Shown: positions 39,611-50,864, counted from the first letter of the stretch. The stretch: 64,000 bases of DNA from Ricordea florida (GCA_949710005.1 OX453282.1:20496725-20560724); one strand, 5' to 3'. Numbers and translations: made by a program. The notes: generated by a model not told the origin, from the sequence alone.

Positions 39611-41566
39611 AGGTGTCCGTTCGCAGGCCAGGTTACCTGGCAACATTACTTCATGTGAATTTCCGCCATTTCGAATTCCGTGAATGATGTTTTGAAAATA
39701 ATGTGAATTTTGTGGAAACCGATTTCACTAATCCTGGAAGTACATCTCAGCAAGAAGATCTCCGAGATATACAAGAAAGAGCGGCGAGGGATCGTCGTCG
39801 AGTAAGTTTGAATGCCGCAAAAATCAGCGCACGGGAAGCGGCGACTCTAAGAATAGATTAACAAACTACGGCAGGGACGATAACAAGAGACATCGCAGCT
39901 AAGACAACAATTGCTCGCTCAAAAAAGGGAAAGGAAACAGCAAGGAAAAGGACCAGGAATGCAATCAAGTTAGATGGGAAATTGAATTTGTTATAGATAG
40001 TAACAAAGACTCGTTTTAGCTATACATGACATGAGAGACTTAGAACGGAAACCGAGTACGACTTCAAAAATATTGAGATACACTGGAAAATATGATAATC
40101 ACAAGGCAAACTGCAATGAAAACAGAATTTAAGGAAAATCATGGCAACAGCGTACAGACAGAATCAGAGGACGAACGAAGAAACATATTACCATATCGTC
40201 GTGAAAAAAGTTTCAGGAAAGGGGAAACAGTAACCAACCGCAAAGAAATGAAAGATGACAGTCACGTAGTATTTATAGTGCAATGAGAATGCAAGTAGGT
40301 ATTTTTCGTAGTGAAACGATTGCCTTCCATTTTCAAGAAATTCCTAATACAGAGGTTGCGGTTGTCATAGCAATTATTTATAATTATGTGATCTGATATC
40401 ATTGCAACAGTGAAAATATATTGTAGATTTGTTTGATGTAGCAGTTATGTTCAGCATTTTCAACAGAAAACATACCAAACAATAAGTGACTGGTTATGCT
40501 GTATTATCAGTGATCAGTGCAAGAATTTGTAAATAAAGCAGTTGTCATTACTGACTTCTGAGTAGTATTTCTCTTTGCTATATTTCTTTCCTACATATAT
40601 GTATTAAGTGATTACAAGGTTTCATGGGGACAAACAATTTCCATAGCCATTTCAAAATGGGTTTTTACCTTTGAGTTCCAAGTATCCCTGGGAGTTACTC
40701 TCTTAGCCCCCACCCTTTTCCCACAAATCAAAAGTTAATTTAAGCCGTACATTGCAAAATTAGGCGTAACATCTTAACCTTTTTCCTTAATGCTGTTTAA
40801 ATCATTTTTATGATGTCAAATACAAATATTTAATGACAACCACAATACACAGTTGACCTTTTTCATTAGAAAAACTCTATAAGGGAAAAACTAAAGTTTG
40901 TAATGCTAAAATTTTTAGTGATCTTTCTTACATATTCATTGCAAGGGTGCTGTATGTAATAACAAGTCTTTGAAGTTTCCTAAATGGCCTATGCTTTCAA
41001 TCATGATTTTCCACACTAACTGTATGGACAAATAACTGCACTAGCATGATTGCCACAGGTAAGAAAATGGTAAGGGAAAAAAATTCTTCAAGGTCAGTGA
41101 AAAGTCAGGGAATTTCAAATCAAGTAAGGGAAAGTTTAAGTATTTGAGAGAATTAAGGCAAAAGTGAAATTTAAGACTACTAATTTATTTCTTGCCAATT
41201 TAGTGATGGTTTGGTGTGGTCAAGAATGTGACATGAAATGTGTTGGATTGGTAGAATTAAATGGCTGATTACCTGATTTTGGGTATCCAAGAAAATCAAT
41301 CTTTCTTCCATAACCTTGTTATTTTAAGAAACAATAAATCCATGTACACTGTATGTGAATTTCGGAAAGCATATTAAATAAATGGGTGGAGAGGTAGGCT
41401 GTTAGGAGAGGTTGGAGGCCATTACCAGCACTGATTTTGGACTTTTCTAATTTAGTTGGAAAGGGAAATTTTACATTTGTCAGGGAAATGTAAGGGAATT
41501 TCAAGATCCTGTGGCTGTGCAACCATGACTTGATTATAAGTCTAAAAGAATAAATGGTATTTTTCA
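39320..41566 (+). repeat. Tandem repeat array, unit 1 (about 2.25 kb)
   Basis: The unit begins TCCTCGCGAAGCGAGGTTAC (a GC hairpin) and continues through a TA microsatellite, a stretch with coding character (NPGSTSQQEDLRDIQE, then a donor-like GTAAGT) and a long AT-rich part. The same order recurs in units 2 and 3. A 100-200 bp insert with a hammerhead-like motif is present only in this unit. Confidence 0.75.
39471..39512 (-). ncRNA. Hammerhead-ribozyme-like motif, minus strand
   Basis: Minus strand: TACTGTA, CTGAAGA, A-GCCC-GAAT-GGGC, GAAAC, GTC, TACAGTA. This gives stem I (7 bp), the CUGANGA core, stem II, GAAA and a GUC cleavage site. Stem III is only the short ACGU self-complement, as in hammerheads thought to act as dimers in Penelope-like elements and retrozymes. 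Confidence 0.65.
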
Positions 41567-44285
41567 TTCCTCGCGAAGCGAGGTTACTAATCGTGTCGGT
41601 TCCGGTCAGACCACGTGGCTCGCAAGCCCGAGTAAATCGAGCAGAGAGTTTTTATATATGTATATATATATATTTATATATATGTTTATATATATATCTA
41701 TATTTTAAAGGTGTCCGTTCGCAGGCCAGGTTACCTGGCAACATTACTCCATGTGAAATTCCACATTACGAATTCCTTGAATGATGTTTTGAAAATAATG
41801 CGAATTTTGTTGAAACCGATTTCACTCGTCTTGGAAGTACATCCCAGCAAGAAGATCTCCGACATATACAAGAAAGAATGGTGAGAGATCGTCGTCGAGT
41901 AAGTTTGAATGCCGCAAAAAATGCACACGGGAAGCGGCGACTCAAAGCAGAGATTGAGAAACGACGGTAGGGACGATAACAAGAGACATCGCAGCTAAGA
42001 CAAGAACTGCTCGCTCAAAAAAAACAAAGGAATCAGCAAGGAAAAGGACCAGGAATACCCTCAAGTTACCATCAAGTTAGATTGGATATTGAATTTGTTA
42101 TGGATAGAAACAAAGACTCGTTTTAGGTATACAGGACATGAGCAAGCGATTACATAACGAAATTGGCGAACAAAATTTAGCAAAATGACTTAGAACGGAA
42201 ACCGAGTAGGAACGACTTCCAGCATGCAGACAGAATCAGGGCTCCTACTCCGTGTACCGGCACAGATGACGTAGCGCATTGTTTCATCATTGTGTGTAAA
42301 ATTCTTCAGTAACATGTTTGTTATTGTCTGGCTTTGTTTTACGTCATCTGTGCTGGTACACGGAGTAGGAGCCAGAATCAGAAGACGAACGACAAAACAG
42401 ATTACCATATCGTCGTGAAAAAAGTGCCAGGAAAGGGGAAACAGAAACCAACCGCAAAGGAATGAAAGATGACAGTCACGTAGTATTAATACTGCAATGA
42501 GAATGCAAGTAGGTATTTTTCGTAGTGAAACGTTTGCCTTCCATTTGAAAGAAATTCCCAATACAGAGATTGCAGTTGTGATAGCAATTATTTATAATTA
42601 TGTGATCTGATATCATTGCAACAGTGAAAATATATTGTAGATTTGTTTGATGTAGCAGTTATGTTCAGCATTTTCAACAGAATAGATACCAAACAATAAG
42701 TTACCGGTTCTGCAATATTATCACTGTTCAATGCAATTATTTGTAAATAAAGCAGATGTCGTTACGGACTTCTGAGTAGTATTTCTCTTTGCTCTATTTC
42801 TTTGCTACATATATGTATTACGTAATTAAAAAGTTTCGTTGGGACAGACAAGTTCCATAGCCATTTCAAAATGGGTTTTTACCTTTGAGTTCCATGCATT
42901 CCTGGGAATTACTCTCTTAGCACCCACCCTTTTCCCACAAATGAAAAGTTAATTTAAGCCCTAATTTGCAAAATAAGACAACATCTTAACCTTTTTCCTT
43001 AATGCTGTTTAATTCATTTTAATGATGTCAAATACAAATATTTAATAACAACCACAATATGCAGTTGACCTTTTACATTGGAAAAACTCTACAAGGGAGA
43101 AACTAAAGTTTGAAATGCTAAAAGTTTTAGCTGTTTTTCTGTTTGCTGTTTTATGTATTCATTGCAAGGGTGCTGTATGTAATAACAAGTCTTTGAAGTT
43201 TCCTAAATGCCCTATGCTTTCAATCATGATTTTCCACACTAACTGTATGGACAAATGACTGCACTGGCATGATTGCCACAGGTCAGAAAATGGTAAGGGA
43301 AAAAATTCTTCAAGGTCAGTGAAAAGTAAGGGAATTTCAAATCAAGTCAGGGAAAAGTGAAATTTAATACTACTAATTTATTTCTTGCCAATTCAGCTTT
43401 GGTTTGGTGTGGTCAAGAATGTGACATGAAATGTGTTGGATTGGTAGAATTAAATGACAAGCTGATTTTGGGTTTCCAAGAAAATCAATCCTTTTTCCAT
43501 GAATTGGTTATCGTAAGAAACTATCAATCCACGTACACTGTATGTGACTTTCTGAAAGCATATTAAATAAATGGGTGGAGAGGTTGGTTGTGAGAGGAGG
43601 TTGGAGGTCACTACCAGGACTAATTTGTGACTTTTCTAATTTAGTTGGTAAGGGAAATTTTACATTTGTCAGGGAAAAGTCAGGAAATTTAAAGATCTTA
43701 TGGCTGTGGCAACCATGACTAGATTCTAAGCTTAAAAGAAGAAATGGAATTGTTCAGAGTTGAGTAATTTTTACTTCCTATGATACAAACCCTATTCACA
43801 AGAAAAACAGAATTGCATGTAGTTGTAGAGGAACAATACCTTTTCCCAGATTAGGACATACACCCCAACCCAATAACAGTATATTATGTTAAACATAAAA
43901 AATAACAATACTAATAATAATATCAATACCAGTAATAATATTAAAAATGATAATGATAATAATACGATAATAATAATCATGATAATTGCAAAAAATGAGA
44001 AAGTACAAAAAGTAAAAATAATATAATAATAAGTAAATACGTAAATTGGGGTTTTATACCTCATAGGAAAAACCATTAGGAGTCCTTTACAAACTAGCTT
44101 CGCGAGGTTTTGCGGGAGTCGTATTTCTAGTAGTTGAGTACTTTTTACCACCTCTGATACAAACCCTATTCAGAATAAAACTGTATTGCTTGTAGTAGCA
44201 GAGGAACCTTTTCTCAGAATAGGACATACACCCCCACCCCATAACAGTATATTATGTTTAACTTAAAAAAATAATACCAGAAGTT
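41567..44285 (+). repeat. Tandem repeat array, unit 2 (about 2.7 kb)
   Basis: Same order as unit 1 (TCCTCGCGAAGCGAGG, TA microsatellite, TCCGTTCGCAGGCCAGGTTA, coding-like stretch, AT-rich part) plus a MITE at 42240 and an A/T-rich triplet stretch near 43905-44000. Confidence 0.75.
42240..42373. mobile_element. 134-bp MITE inside repeat unit 2
   Basis: Ends GGCTCCTACTCCGTGTACC and its reverse complement are followed inward by CACAGATGACGTA and its complement. It is flanked by AGAATCAG (42232-42239 and 42374-42381), an 8-bp duplication of sequence that is single in unit 1. hAT-like or Mutator-like by duplication length. Confidence 0.82.
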
Positions 44286-46060
44286 ATTCCTCGCGAAGCG
44301 AGGCCGAAGGCCGAGCGTAGCGAGGTTACTAATCGTGTCGGTTCCGGTCAGACCACGTGGCTCGCAAGCCCGAGTAAATCGAGCCGAGAGTTTTTATATA
44401 TGTATATATATATATTTATATATATGTTTATATATATCTATATTTTAAAGGTGTCCGTTCGCAGGCCAGGTTACCTGGCAAAAGTAACGCACTTGAGAAC
44501 GCTGAATTTCCGCCATTATTCGGTGATGCCTTTTTGAAAGTAATGTAAATTTTGTGGAAACCGATTTCACTCGTCCTGGAAGTACATCCCAGCAAGGTGA
44601 TCTCCAAGATATTCAAGAAATATTAGCACGAGATCGTCGCCGAGTAAGTTCGAATACCGTGAAAATCAACACGAGGAAAGCACGACTCAAAGCAGGGATA
44701 GAGAAACGACAGCAGGGAGAATAACAACAGAAATCGCAGCCAAGACAACAACTGCTCGCTCCAGAAAAAGGCAAACGAAACAGCAGGGAAAATGACCAGG
44801 AATTCAATCAAGTTAGTTTTGAATTTGAATGTGTTATTGATAGAAATACAGGACATGAGTGAACGATTACATAACGAAATATATTGGTGTACTACATTTA
44901 GCAAAACGACTTAGAAGGGACACCGAGTAAGAACGACTTCAACGATTGGAGATGTCTCTGGAAAATAATTCTATTAGTCTAAAACCGGAATCGGAAGACG
45001 ACCAACAGATTACAAGAGAATGTAAATAGGTATTTTTCATAATAAAACGATAGCGTTTCCAGTTTGAAGTAATTCCCAACACAGAGAGTTGCAGTTGTTA
45101 TAGCAATCGTTTATAACGATGTGATCTGATATCATTGCAACAGTGAAAATATTGTAAATTTTCTTGATCTAGCAGTTATGTTAAACATTTTCAACAGAAT
45201 ATATACCCTGTGTCACTATAAAGTACTGGTTCTGCAATATTATCAGTGACCAATGCGATCATTTTAAAATAAAGCAAATGTGATTACTGAATTCTGAGTA
45301 GTATTTCTCTTTGCTATATATATATATATATATATATATGTATTCTCTGATTGAAAGGTTTCAATAATATTGCGTAGAGACAACAAGTTTCATAGCCTTT
45401 TCACAATGGGTCAGTTTATCTTAGAGTGCAATGACCCCCCCCCCTCCCCTGATCATATTGCTATCTAGAACCCCTGCCCTTTTTTCACAAATGAAATGTT
45501 AATTCAAGCCTTAATTTCCAAAGTTAGACATAACATATTAACTTTGTTACTTTCTGCCGTTTACTTTATTTTTATGATGTCAAATATCAATATTTCATAA
45601 CAACCACAACATGCAATTAACCTTTTACATTGGAAAAACTTTATAAAGAAGAAAATAAATTTTGTAATGCCAAAATGTTTATGATCTTTCTCATATATTC
45701 ATTGCAAGTGTGCTGTATGTAGTAACAAGTGTTTCAAGTTTCCTAAATGCCCTATGCTTTCAATAATGATTTTCCACACAAACTTTCTAGACAAATGACT
45801 GCACTAGATTCTAAGCCTTTAAGAAGAAACGGTATTGTTTGGAGCTGTTTTGATTACTACCACCTCTGATGGAAAGCCTATTAAGAAGATTTTTGTATTG
45901 CTTTTAGTAGTAGAGTAACAATAACTTTACCAAGATTAAGACATGAATCCCACCCCATAAAAATATATTATGTTTAACATAAAAAATATAACAATAATAA
46001 TATCAATACCAGTAATAATAATTGTAATGATAATAATAATGATAATAATATAATGATAGT
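44286..46060 (+). repeat. Tandem repeat array, unit 3 (about 1.8 kb, more diverged)
   Basis: Begins with an expanded GC-hairpin head (CCTCGC-GAA-GCGAGG, CGGCC-GAA-GGCCG) and then the same order of segments, with a TA tract near 45315-45340 and the triplet-rich end. Confidence 0.7.
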
Positions 46061-46974
46061 TCTTCTCGTTACTATATGTCATTGGTTACAGTTCAATACC
46101 TCTGGCTGCCATGACTTTTTCGATGAAATACCGTCCTTATATTAAATCTTTCTTCTGCAGTTTTTATAATAGAAATTTTCATATATTCAAAATAATGTAC
46201 TATTCTATGGTTGCGTATGGATATTTTGCCTGTTTCTGTAACAGCACAATTAAACTTTCATGTGGTATATACTTTTGACTGATTGATGTTGATTTCACAT
46301 TATTTTTTTTACAGGAGTACGTAGTGCAGCAATCTTTTTGAACATATTAAGATTTCAATAACTCTTTCTTACATGTATTGTTTTTATGATATGACCTAAA
46401 AATAGCACAACCACATACTATACAGTCGGCACTCACTATTACCAAACCTTTATTCAAAGCTTTTGTAGAATTCAATTGTTTTACCCCCAATTTGTTGATA
46501 TGGCATCTCTTTTGAGGGAAGAGGAATTTTTCTATCTACCACTGGGGGTACCATTGCAACTGAAAAGAGTTACACACATTAAAACATGCACTATTCATAA
46601 TGCTCTCAATTCTGGTTACCCGGGAATGAAATAATGACTGCAGTAGACAATAACATATCTAATCAGAAGATTCTTCTTACAATGAATCTCATGCAATTAT
46701 AACCAAAAAACATAAACAAAAAATAATTGGAGCATTCAACTCATCCTCTGTGTAAGAACATATTGTGTTCAAAAGTGATGTACAACAAAGAAGACAAAGC
46801 AGTAGAGACTAAGAAAATAAAATTAAAGAAAAAAAAACACAGGTTTTTACACTGTGGTAAACACAAGCATTCATATCAACTCTTCAAGATTTCACCTGCA
46901 AAAGATTTACAATCATTTTCAATTTGTGTTAAGTGAATATTATTGTGATACTTCATCGACTCTGTATTCCCTGT
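46061..46974. other. Left flank of element 2, nothing recognised
   Basis: AT-rich intergenic DNA with no gene or repeat I can name. Confidence 0.5.
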
Positions 46975-46979
46975 CAAGA
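46975..46979. repeat. Target-site duplication CAAGA (left of element 2)
   Basis: Repeated at 63159-63163 after the right TIR. Confidence 0.85.
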
Positions 46980-47143
46980 AGTAGTATGTTACCGTGAATA
47001 TAAGCCGGTTTTTAATATTTATTTTTGAAAGATTAATTTAATATTTTATTTTTTGTAAGATGGATTTAATTTTTTATTAACTTTTACAAAAAAATGAATT
47101 ACGGTTTAAAGATTTACAATAATTTTTATTAAATATGGAACAA
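46980..47143 (+). repeat. Left terminal inverted repeat, element 2 (164 bp)
   Basis: Matches the reverse complement of 62995-63158 with no difference seen. It ends 9 bases into the coding sequences at both ends (ATGGAACAA). Unrelated to the element 1 TIR beyond the AGTAG start. Confidence 0.92.
47105..47114 (+). promoter_or_regulatory. TTTAAAGATT box in the left TIR of element 2
   Basis: About 21 nt before the ATG at 47135. The surrounding AATTACGGTTTAAAGATTTA is echoed at 47582-47600 before the next gene. The right TIR gives the polymerase the same box. Confidence 0.55.
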
Positions 47144-47602
47144 TTAAAAGATTTAAATTTTCACCAATTAAAAAATATTGCAAAAGAGTTGAAAATAAAA
47201 GGACGAACAAAAATGAATAAAGAAAATTTAATTAAAGGTATTTCGAAATTTTCAGAGGAGGAAATTATTAATGAAATTAAAAAAGATTCTATCAATAATA
47301 AATATTATTGTATCCATAAAAAGTGTAAATATTTTTGTAAAGAGTGTTGCGGGTCGCAATTATGTATACACGAAAAAATAAAGTATTTTTGTAAAAAATG
47401 TAAAGGATGTCAATTTTGTATTCACAATAAACAGAAAACACATTGTAAAGATTGTGGTGGGTCGCAATTATGTATACATGAAAGACAGAAAACACATTGT
47501 AAAGATTGTGGAGGATCTCAAATATGTGAACATAGAAAACAGAAGGCACATTGTAAAGAATGTCGTAAAATAAAAAAAATGAATTATGATTTAAAGATTT
47601 AA
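47135..47602 (+). CDS. SAP/HeH-like N-terminus plus five zinc-binding repeats
   Basis: A 155-aa homologue of the 9701 gene. The N-terminus (LKDLNFHQLKNIAKELKIKG) has the same two-helix character but a different sequence. Five repeats of C-[IE]-H-x6-C-K-x-C-x-G-[SC]-Q-[IL] follow, at about residues 60-150. The second repeat has a variant knuckle (CKKCKGCQF). Only the first three residues come from the TIR, unlike element 1. Its role is probably nucleic-acid binding (inference). Confidence 0.78.
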   Translation: MEQLKDLNFHQLKNIAKELKIKGRTKMNKENLIKGISKFSEEEIINEIKKDSINNKYYCIHKKCKYFCKECCGSQLCIHEKIKYFCKKCKGCQFCIHNKQKTHCKDCGGSQLCIHERQKTHCKDCGGSQICEHRKQKAHCKECRKIKKMNYDLKI

Positions 47603-47616
47603 AATATAAAATAAAA

Positions 47617-48273
47617 ATGGTAAGATTAGTAAAAGAAGTATATAGTGGAAAAATATTTCTTTATTTTGACTATTATAATAATAAAAGACTAGGTTTTTAT
47701 GATTTTATAGAGTCAATAAAAGAAGATTTGTTAAAAAATATATCAAAAAATCGTTGTTTTATTAATGAAGAAAATATAACAAAAAATCGTTGGTTTACTA
47801 ATAAAGAAAATAAATATATTTTTTTTAAAATTATGTATACTAATAATAATGATTATGTTAATTATTGTGATGAAATCGGTATTAGATATATCGATGATAT
47901 ACATTTTGGTGTGAATGGTATATGTGTTGATAAGTTTGTAAAAAATTTATTAAGTTGTGCTAATGAAGATTATAAAAAATGGGTAAAAGAATTTTATCAC
48001 CCTTTTAATGATGAATATTTTGATGATTATGGTGAATATTATGGTTATTATGATAAGGAATGTAGTATTAATAAGTTTGATAAAAATTTTATTGTTGATT
48101 ATTTAAATGTTATTATATATGTAAATGAAGATAAGTTAGAACATAAAAAGAAATTCTACAAAGCCTTGTATTATGATTTAATGAAAGTAGCATGGAAGCC
48201 ATCTAGATATTTAGATTGGTGCGTTGATATCGAGGAGTTAAAGTTTTTGAAAGAGTTATGGGGTGAAGATTGA
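47617..48273 (+). CDS. Accessory protein with C-terminal W-x-P-x-R-x-L-D-W-C motif (218 aa)
   Basis: Intact homologue of the broken gene at 10294. It starts MVRLVKEVYSGKIFLYFDY and has YDFIESIKEDL, an Asp/Tyr-rich middle, and the C-terminal AWKPSRYLDWCVDIEELKFL. The A-W-x-P-x-R-x-x-x-W-C-x-D motif is frequent at the C-terminus of giant-virus proteins, as I recall. Function is unknown. The box TTTAAAGATT lies at about 47590, and the gene is followed by the convergent hairpin 48287-48318. Confidence 0.72.
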   Translation: MVRLVKEVYSGKIFLYFDYYNNKRLGFYDFIESIKEDLLKNISKNRCFINEENITKNRWFTNKENKYIFFKIMYTNNNDYVNYCDEIGIRYIDDIHFGVNGICVDKFVKNLLSCANEDYKKWVKEFYHPFNDEYFDDYGEYYGYYDKECSINKFDKNFIVDYLNVIIYVNEDKLEHKKKFYKALYYDLMKVAWKPSRYLDWCVDIEELKFLKELWGED

Positions 48274-48286
48274 TAGGATCTAATTA

Positions 48287-48318
48287 TGTTGTATAACACC
48301 TGTATGTGTTATATAACA
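48287..48318. terminator. Hairpin between convergent genes (element 2, left)
   Basis: TGTTGTATAACAC (48287-48299) and GTGTTATATAACA (48306-48318), one mismatch, then an A-run. Same stem as in element 1. Confidence 0.65.
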
Positions 48319-48325
48319 AAAAAAT

Positions 48326-48961
48326 TTACCTAAATCCTAAACTAAAAGTTATGGGAGAACCTTTAAGATTAAGTTTTTTCCATTCATTGTCTAAGATGGT
48401 TAAATCAAAGTGGTTTATAAGACTATCATATTTTCGAACTGGAATTGTTGGATAATCCTTTGAGGGTATGTTTGCAAGTAGGTGTGATGGTGAGAGTTTC
48501 ACAAGTTCTCCATATTTGGTTTTATTCATATATGAAGACTTATTATCAACTATACTACACATAACTCTCAGCGGTTCCTTAATATGTATATTTATAGGGT
48601 ATAATTTACCAGGATTTATAAATTCAGGCACCCCTAAACCAATCGACAACCCTCTAGTAAGTTTAATGTTGAAGTTCTTATTTGAATATAGATAGTCAAC
48701 AGTATCAGTCTCAATTATTGTTATCTTTTCCCTATCAGTATCTTTTAGAAAGATCGATTGAATATCACGCAACGAATATGTACCGGGTTGTATTATTATG
48801 ACGGCTTGATTCCTATCATTGAATAATATCTGTTGATCCTTGAAATTAATCAATCTTTTGGTTTGTATATTACAATCTAGTAGCTGCATCTCCCGAATAT
48901 TTTTCAGTGGGGGATCTAAATAAATCCTAGTTTCTGAATCATACATAGTAATACTCAACAT
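48326..48961 (-). CDS. Conserved 211-aa Polinton protein, possible minor virion component
   Basis: Collinear homologue of 10964-11599, same length and mostly the same residues (MLSITMYDSETRIYLDPP; GTYSLRDIQSIFLKD). The constant length between elements with different replication modules argues for structural constraint. Function is unproven. ATTTAAAGATGAATATGG lies about 25 nt upstream. Confidence 0.75.
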   Translation of the reverse strand: MLSITMYDSETRIYLDPPLKNIREMQLLDCNIQTKRLINFKDQQILFNDRNQAVIIIQPGTYSLRDIQSIFLKDTDREKITIIETDTVDYLYSNKNFNIKLTRGLSIGLGVPEFINPGKLYPINIHIKEPLRVMCSIVDNKSSYMNKTKYGELVKLSPSHLLANIPSKDYPTIPVRKYDSLINHFDLTILDNEWKKLNLKGSPITFSLGFR

Positions 48962-48994
48962 TTTGTTTTGATTACACCATATTCATCTTTAAAT

Positions 48995-49022
48995 CGAGCT
49001 TTGCTCGGGACCGGCTACGCCG
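48995..49022. repeat. GC-rich double hairpin, intergenic
   Basis: CGAGC-TTT-GCTCG, linker GGAC, CGGC-TAC-GCCG, directly upstream of the TTTAAAGAT box of the 211-aa gene. Absent from the same place in element 1. Confidence 0.8.
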
Positions 49023-49042
49023 TAATTTCTATAATAACCGAC

Positions 49043-49186
49043 TGTGATAAAAAACGACTTACGCGTAAGCTGAAAAAATTGTTATGTTAATTAACCTGTG
49101 ATAAAAAACGACTTACGCGAAAGCTGAAAAAATTGTTATGTTAATTAACCTGTGATAAAAAACGACTTACGCGTAAGCTGAAAAAT
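49043..49186. repeat. 54-bp iteron-like direct repeats (3 copies)
   Basis: Units start at 49043, 49097 and 49151. The palindrome CTTACGCGTAAG is intact in units 1 and 3 and changed to CTTACGCGAAAG in unit 2. Same locus as the two-copy array of element 1. Confidence 0.82.
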
Positions 49187-49194
49187 CCAGTCAT

Positions 49195-50829
49195 CTACCG
49201 AAATAGATACCACGCTAATCCACCAGCGACAATTATAAATGCTAATATATTCTTTTCATGTTGCGTTGAGTCAATATTATTTTCAGCGGAGCTGGTCCTG
49301 CGGATTTCCTGTTTCATCGAGTCTGTTTTCGTTGAGGTTTTTGGTTCCTGTGGGTTTTTATTCGTTTCAGTTTTACCTTCCAGGTGAATATGAGGTAAAT
49401 TTAACTTTGAAGACCCTAAGTTATGACTTATTCCAACTTGTTTTGCTTCAGTGTTTAGGGAATTATTCACACCAAAATTCATATCATTACTCGCTTTCAT
49501 AAGTTTGTTGTTAAAACCAGTCACGCTTTCAGTATTGATTATCATATTACTCGGCATCAACCATACACCAGGAGCAATAGCTAAATGAAGCCGTAATTTC
49601 GCTTCTTGTACAGCTAATTGATATCTTTGGATAGAGCTAGAAATGTCATTCTCAATCACACTACTTTCAAATAAAGCTAAGAATTCTTGTTGTGTCTCGA
49701 TTGCTCCACCACCATTACCATAAATTGAATTTGTTGTGTTAACTTGTGCTCCCAATATACAGTAAACAAAAGCTTCAGCGGATCGATTCAATCTACCAAG
49801 TCCAGCTTTAGTGAGTCCATTACCACTTGTAGGGATAAACCAAGCATATTTGAAATCAGCAAAGTCATCATTACGTATAAATGAAATTAGATTACCCTTT
49901 TCCTTTTTTCCTCCTTCATCAGCGAATTTGCCACCTTCACCGGGCCATCGATCTGCTTCATGATCATAATTCCTTATAATATGTACATTTTGATATCCCC
50001 CTCCTTTTCCATGATATCCTGAACCATAATCAAGGAATATATCTCCCAATCCGCCGTTTCTACCCCCTTTCCATCTAAAGTCTGAGTTTTTTGATATGCT
50101 AAATTCTGCACACAATCGTTGATATGCAACTTTACTATATGGATTATTATTTATCACAAAAGGCTGCTCATCAGGTAAAGGAAGGCTTAATTCATACAGT
50201 ATTCGTCTTATTGTGAAATATACATGAAACTTAATGAAGCTATTAACTACTTTGGGGTAATTCAGACTTTCAAATGGGCTTATACCACAACCAGATGTAG
50301 CACACCATACTGCAAAGTTAAGTTGTTGAGGCCAATAATTCATATCAGGGGCGTTCAACCATTTTCTACTCTGTTTACCAAATTTGAAAGTAACAACTTG
50401 TGATGTAAATATGTTTCTCATCTTTGCTGTGAATTTCTTTGTATTTGAAACGTATATATCCAGCGAGGTTAGCATTTTTGTTATATCATTTGAAAAGTCA
50501 TCAAAATTAACAGCTGGTATTGGATAGCTTAGATTAGTTATAGTTAAACTCTTTGGGAATGAACTCAATTCATCACCATTCAAACCCAAATCTTTCCATA
50601 AAAGTCTTTTCAAACGAGGTGAAATATCATAAATCCATGTTTTTCCAGTAGGATCATCATTAGACATTATTGTTGTCCCATCAACTTGCCATTTAATATA
50701 TCCACCATACGAATCAGGAACAAAGGTGAAATGACTTATATCAGCCTTTGGGTACATATTTCTGAAATCCACCCAGAGGGTGGGCCCAGCTTTGCTGTAA
50801 TCATTGAATAATGACATTTTTTTGTTCAT
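49195..50829 (-). CDS. Conserved 544-aa Polinton protein with C-terminal membrane anchor
   Basis: Homologue of 11747-13321. The block YWPQQLNFAVWCATSGCGIS and the C-terminal hydrophobic anchor (ILAFIIVAGGLAWYLF) are kept. It is longer at the N-terminus (MNKKMSLFNDYSKAG) and has an extra RRTSSAEN stretch encoded by the hairpin CAGC-GGA-GCTG at 49284-49294. Function is unknown; a virion or assembly membrane protein is inferred. Confidence 0.8.
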   Translation of the reverse strand: MNKKMSLFNDYSKAGPTLWVDFRNMYPKADISHFTFVPDSYGGYIKWQVDGTTIMSNDDPTGKTWIYDISPRLKRLLWKDLGLNGDELSSFPKSLTITNLSYPIPAVNFDDFSNDITKMLTSLDIYVSNTKKFTAKMRNIFTSQVVTFKFGKQSRKWLNAPDMNYWPQQLNFAVWCATSGCGISPFESLNYPKVVNSFIKFHVYFTIRRILYELSLPLPDEQPFVINNNPYSKVAYQRLCAEFSISKNSDFRWKGGRNGGLGDIFLDYGSGYHGKGGGYQNVHIIRNYDHEADRWPGEGGKFADEGGKKEKGNLISFIRNDDFADFKYAWFIPTSGNGLTKAGLGRLNRSAEAFVYCILGAQVNTTNSIYGNGGGAIETQQEFLALFESSVIENDISSSIQRYQLAVQEAKLRLHLAIAPGVWLMPSNMIINTESVTGFNNKLMKASNDMNFGVNNSLNTEAKQVGISHNLGSSKLNLPHIHLEGKTETNKNPQEPKTSTKTDSMKQEIRRTSSAENNIDSTQHEKNILAFIIVAGGLAWYLFR

Positions 50830-50864
50830 AACATGTTGCTTTTAAATCACCTCTTTTCTAATAT

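Noticed and set aside
41319..41567. Short ORFs in the tandem array as genes
   Set aside because: They fall in AT-rich or microsatellite sequence, are not kept open in the other units and have no domain.
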